A DNA stretch of 64,000 nucleotides from JACKIC01 sp964392305. Its GTDB lineage: Bacteria; Planctomycetota; UBA1135; UBA2386. Positions 61,364 to 64,000 of this stretch are shown piece by piece; within the stretch, counting starts at the first letter, position 1, and every line of letters begins with the position of its first letter. The position numbers were made by a program, and so were the translations under genes. The notes beneath the pieces were generated by a model. That model worked only from the letters and a program-made list of their open reading frames with translations. It was not told the DNA's origin and did no database searches. The stretch spans positions 1 to 64,000 of the forward strand of contig CAYMPV010000030.1 of NCBI GenBank assembly GCA_964392305.1. Reading direction: 5' to 3'.

Positions 61364-62641
61364 TCAGCGGATCTCGCGCGCCACGCGATACCGCTCGGCG
61401 GACGACAGCGCGAACACGAAGATGCCGTCGTCGGTCGCGGCGGCCGCGCAGTTCACGTTGGGGTCGCGCCGGGTGCCGGTGAGCCCGTGCCAGGTCGGAA
61501 GGTCGATGTCACCAGTACGGCTGAGCCACGTCTCCGCCGCGGCACCGCCCGCGTGCAACTGGTCGCCGACGACCACGAGGTAGTCGCAGGGCGCATCGAA
61601 GAACCGCAGTTCGTTCGACCAGGTGCCCGTCGCCGGGTCGAACACGTCGAGGCGAGCGACGTGGGAGTACTGCGAGTTGCTGCCGCCGAGGACCACGAGT
61701 TGACCGCCCAGGGCCGCGGCGCGCGGCCGATACCGCGCGTGCGGCATCGGCGCTTCGGTGGTCCACGCGTCGGTGATCGGGTCGTAGGACTCGACCGTGT
61801 CGAGCGCCTGCTGCGCCGACGACCCTCCACCGACGACGTAGATGCGGCCGCCCACCGTCGCCGCCGCGGCGTAGGCGCGCGCGGTCGGCATCGCGCTGAC
61901 CGGCGACCAGACCTCGGTCACCGGGTCGAAACGTTCGACGCTGGCGATCGGCGTCCCAAGACCGATCGGCGCTTCCTCGCCGCCGAGCGCGTAGAGATTG
62001 CCGCCGGCGACCGTGCACGCGTGCGCGCGCCGCGACACGGTCAGCGGCGTCGTCGTCGACCACGTCTCGGTCGCCGGATCCAGGCGCGTGACCAGCGTCG
62101 TGCTCGGCCCCGGGAACACGTTGAGGTCCTGCCGCGAGCCGCCGACCAGGTAGACCTGACCGTCGAGCGCCGCCGCGGCGGCGTCCTGCCGTACGACCAG
62201 GTCGGCCGGCAGATCGGTCCACGGATAGGGCACCACCTCGACCGTCGTCGTCAACGAGTTCGACGTCAGCCCAGCCGCGTCCGTGGTCCACACCTCGACG
62301 GTGAACGTTCCCAGCTGCGGCAACGCGACCGACGCGCTGCCGGCGATGCTGAGGCTGGCCACCGGCGCCGCGAAGGGGATCGTCTGCTGGTCGACGAACT
62401 GACCACCGGCGGTGCGCAGCACGAAACTCGCGCTCTGCACGTCGCGGTTGGGATCGAACAGGTCGAAGCCGACCGCGAAGTAGACCGGCGTCGTCGACTC
62501 GTAGGCGATGCGCGGCTCCAGCTGCAGGTTGGTGATCGCGGGCGCGGTCGGGCTCGTCCCACCACCGCCGCCGCAGCTCGTCGACCCGAGGAGGCAGAGA
62601 GCCGGCCAGAATGACGAAGCGACGCGCCAGGTTCGGGACAT
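61364..62641 (-). CDS. Kelch-repeat lipoprotein
   Basis: 425 residues from the ATG at 62641 (SRTWRVASSFWPALCLLGSTSC), with a lipobox Cys followed by GGGGG. An Ig-like domain covers about 30-130. Kelch repeats follow with G-G cores (VYLVGGSRQD, LYALGGEEA, IYVVGGGSSAQ, LVVLGGSNSQ) and the strand WSTTTPL. The longer frame upstream lacks coding character. It is outside the cytoplasm and of unknown role, similar in type to the kelch protein at 14959. Confidence 0.8.
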   Translation of the reverse strand: MSRTWRVASSFWPALCLLGSTSCGGGGGTSPTAPAITNLQLEPRIAYESTTPVYFAVGFDLFDPNRDVQSASFVLRTAGGQFVDQQTIPFAAPVASLSIAGSASVALPQLGTFTVEVWTTDAAGLTSNSLTTTVEVVPYPWTDLPADLVVRQDAAAAALDGQVYLVGGSRQDLNVFPGPSTTLVTRLDPATETWSTTTPLTVSRRAHACTVAGGNLYALGGEEAPIGLGTPIASVERFDPVTEVWSPVSAMPTARAYAAAATVGGRIYVVGGGSSAQQALDTVESYDPITDAWTTEAPMPHARYRPRAAALGGQLVVLGGSNSQYSHVARLDVFDPATGTWSNELRFFDAPCDYLVVVGDQLHAGGAAAETWLSRTGDIDLPTWHGLTGTRRDPNVNCAAAATDDGIFVFALSSAERYRVAREIR

Positions 62642-62747
62642 GGCCCGGCGACGATAGCCGATCGGTCGAGGACGCGTGATGGGGGCAAGGGCTCGCCCCA
62701 AGAGCCCCGGATGCCACCCCTTCCCAACGGGGCGCCGAGGCACCGGC

Positions 62748-62778
62748 TCCAATTTGATCTTGTCTATAGGTCCAATTT
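62748..62778 (+). promoter_or_regulatory. A/T-rich promoter region with direct repeats TCCAATTT
   Basis: Two copies of TCCAATTT, 15 bases apart, lie in an A/T-rich island just before the ATPase ATG at 62796. The surrounding DNA is GC-rich. The region probably contains the promoter, and the repeats could be operator half-sites. Confidence 0.4.
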
Positions 62779-62795
62779 CTTCGATATTTGGCCTC

Positions 62796-64000
62796 ATGCG
62801 TGAGTCCAGACAGCCCGACGACTCGCTGCTCGACCGGCTGGTCGCCGAGCAGCATGCCCGTCCGCTCCCCGACATCATTCCGCGAGAGGTCCGCCTTCCC
62901 GAAGTCGAGGGCAAGGCCAACGCTCTGATCGGGATGCGACGCAGCGGCAAGACGTATTGTCTCCTGGGCACGATGCAGGCCCTGCTTGCCCGCGGCGTGA
63001 AGCGCTCGCGGATCCTCTATCTCAATCTGGAAGACGATCGGCTGGGCGGGGTCGATCTCGCGACGCTCGATCGCGCGCTCGAGGTGTTCTACCGGCGCGA
63101 CCCCTCGGCCCGCACGGAAGGGAGCTGGGTCTTCCTCGACGAGATCCAGGCAGTCGATGGCTGGGAACGTTTCGCGCGCCGGATCCTCGACTCCGAGCAG
63201 ATCCGACTCTTCGTCACGGGCTCGTCCGCCCGGCAACTCTCCACCGAGGTGGCCACGGCCTTTCGTGGCCGCAGCGTGACCGTCGAGGTGCTGCCCTTTG
63301 GACCGAGGGAGGCAGCGACGGCGGACGGTCTCGACTGGCACGTCGACTCGTGGCCGCCCGGCTCGGCGCAGCGCTCGCGGCTGGATGCCTTCGTCCTCGA
63401 CTACCTGCAGCACGGCGGTTTCCCTGCCGTGCGCTCGGCGGATCCCTACGACCGTGTGCAGATGCTTCAGGAGTACGTCGACCTGGTTGTCCTTCGAGAT
63501 GTCGCCGAACGCCACTCCGCAACCAACTTGCAGGCCTTGCGCAGCTTGGTAGGGGCGCTGTTCTCGGCCAACGCGAACGGATTCAGCGTGAGCAGGCTCC
63601 ACGGCGCCCTCCTGAGCCAGGGGCTGGCCGTGGGCAAAGCGACGCTGCTGGCCTACCTCGCACATCTGGTGGACGCCTACCTCTGCTTCCTCGTCCCGCT
63701 GCGCAGCCGCTCGGCCCGACAACGCGCCGTGAATCCACGCAAGGTCTACGCCGTCGACCCAGGACTGGCGGCGGCCATGTATGGCGCCGGGGCGACGAAC
63801 CGTGGTGCCCAGCTCGAGAACGCGGTCTATCTCGAGCTTCGGCGCCGCTACGGAAGGCTGTCCGAGTCCGTCGTCACCTGGGTCAAGACGCCCTCGGGGG
63901 CCGAGGTCGACTTCGCCATCGACGATCCCGTGCAAGGAGGGGCTCCGCGACTCGTCCAGGTCTGCTCGAGCTTCAGCACTGCGGCAACGCGAGAACGCGA
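62796..64000 (+). CDS. AAA ATPase of the DUF4143 type (partial, C-terminus off window)
   Basis: From the ATG at 62796 the frame stays open to the right edge (about 400 residues). The Walker A is GMRRSGKT, Walker B WVFLDEIQAVDGW, then FVTGSSARQLSTEVATAFRGR and LDYLQHGGFPAVR. DUF4143 features follow (DVAERHSATNLQALRSLVGALFSANA, YAVDPGLAAAM, GAQLENAVYLELRRRYG, TPSGAEVDFAI). These ATPases are common in bacteria; their role is mostly unknown. This copy looks intact, unlike the ones at 36702 and 50867. The upstream region is A/T-rich. Confidence 0.87.
   Translation, partial: MRESRQPDDSLLDRLVAEQHARPLPDIIPREVRLPEVEGKANALIGMRRSGKTYCLLGTMQALLARGVKRSRILYLNLEDDRLGGVDLATLDRALEVFYRRDPSARTEGSWVFLDEIQAVDGWERFARRILDSEQIRLFVTGSSARQLSTEVATAFRGRSVTVEVLPFGPREAATADGLDWHVDSWPPGSAQRSRLDAFVLDYLQHGGFPAVRSADPYDRVQMLQEYVDLVVLRDVAERHSATNLQALRSLVGALFSANANGFSVSRLHGALLSQGLAVGKATLLAYLAHLVDAYLCFLVPLRSRSARQRAVNPRKVYAVDPGLAAAMYGAGATNRGAQLENAVYLELRRRYGRLSESVVTWVKTPSGAEVDFAIDDPVQGGAPRLVQVCSSFSTAATRER

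Noticed and set aside
1..64000. CRISPR array, tRNA, rRNA or integrated phage
   Set aside because: I scanned for regular short repeats with spacers, tRNA-like T-arm patterns and integrase/capsid-type proteins and saw none. A tRNA could be missed by eye; tRNAscan-SE would settle it.

Overview
This window looks like a piece of a high-GC genome from an environmental bacterium, most likely Planctomycetota. The evidence is gene content, not a marker gene. It includes a TIGR02999-type ECF sigma factor overlapping a Ser/Thr kinase with a C-terminal sulfatase-modifying-factor-like domain, large secreted proteins with carboxypeptidase-regulatory-like folds, kelch and propeller proteins, HEAT-repeat and terpenoid-cyclase-like secreted proteins, a heparinase II/III-type lyase and DUF72. 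Acidobacteriota or Myxococcota cannot be excluded. A run of exactly 100 N (28241-28340) shows this is a scaffolded, probably metagenome-derived, assembly. I found no rRNA, tRNA, CRISPR array, phage or classical insertion sequence.

Layout. 1-6182: a VIT/VWA protein (cut by the left edge), a heparinase-like lyase and a salicylyl-CoA 5-hydroxylase-like FAD/OYE fusion. 6566-12784: a sugar transferase, aminopeptidase P, a receiver-CheX regulator, a lipoprotein and an M3 peptidase. 12809-20219 (minus): radical SAM/SPASM protein, DUF72, kelch protein, rarA, a lipoprotein and a 23S-type RNA methyltransferase; the last three are tightly coupled. 20364-24606 (plus): a three-gene unit of an inner-membrane NapC/NirT (ImcH-like) cytochrome, an outer-membrane beta-barrel and a 13-CxxCH lipoprotein. 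This reads as a complete quinol-to-cell-surface electron conduit and is the most striking system here. 24709-28128: an S15-type hydrolase and a TonB-like/terpenoid-cyclase-like fusion, then the N gap.

28349-36679 holds unusual architectures: an ICMT-PAP2-Lgt membrane fusion, a small lipocalin/CrtC-like protein, an ECF sigma factor fused through a membrane helix to about 800 residues of Cpg-like domains, and a divergent membrane-anchored protein of the same domain type, with a 25-bp palindrome between them. 36702-40465 contains a 5'-truncated DUF4143 ATPase and a HEAT-repeat gene bracketed by two nearly identical 35-bp repeats. 40464-44510 encodes a three-subunit molybdenum hydroxylase whose FAD subunit has the extra [4Fe-4S] loop diagnostic of 4-hydroxybenzoyl-CoA reductase. 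44635-54795: GYF/TM2 protein, N-formylglutamate amidohydrolase-like protein, secreted proteins, trxB, a PQQ-type propeller, a DUF4143 remnant, a terpenoid-cyclase-like protein and a tandem ThyX-like protein. 54902-62641: a 14-repeat propeller protein, the sigma-kinase pair and a kelch lipoprotein. A further DUF4143 ATPase runs off the right edge.

Taken together the genes suggest a Gram-negative, respiring heterotroph with extracellular electron transfer capacity, CoA-thioester aromatic metabolism and an elaborate secreted/envelope proteome. No experiment or database search was possible; function calls rest on motifs visible in the translations.
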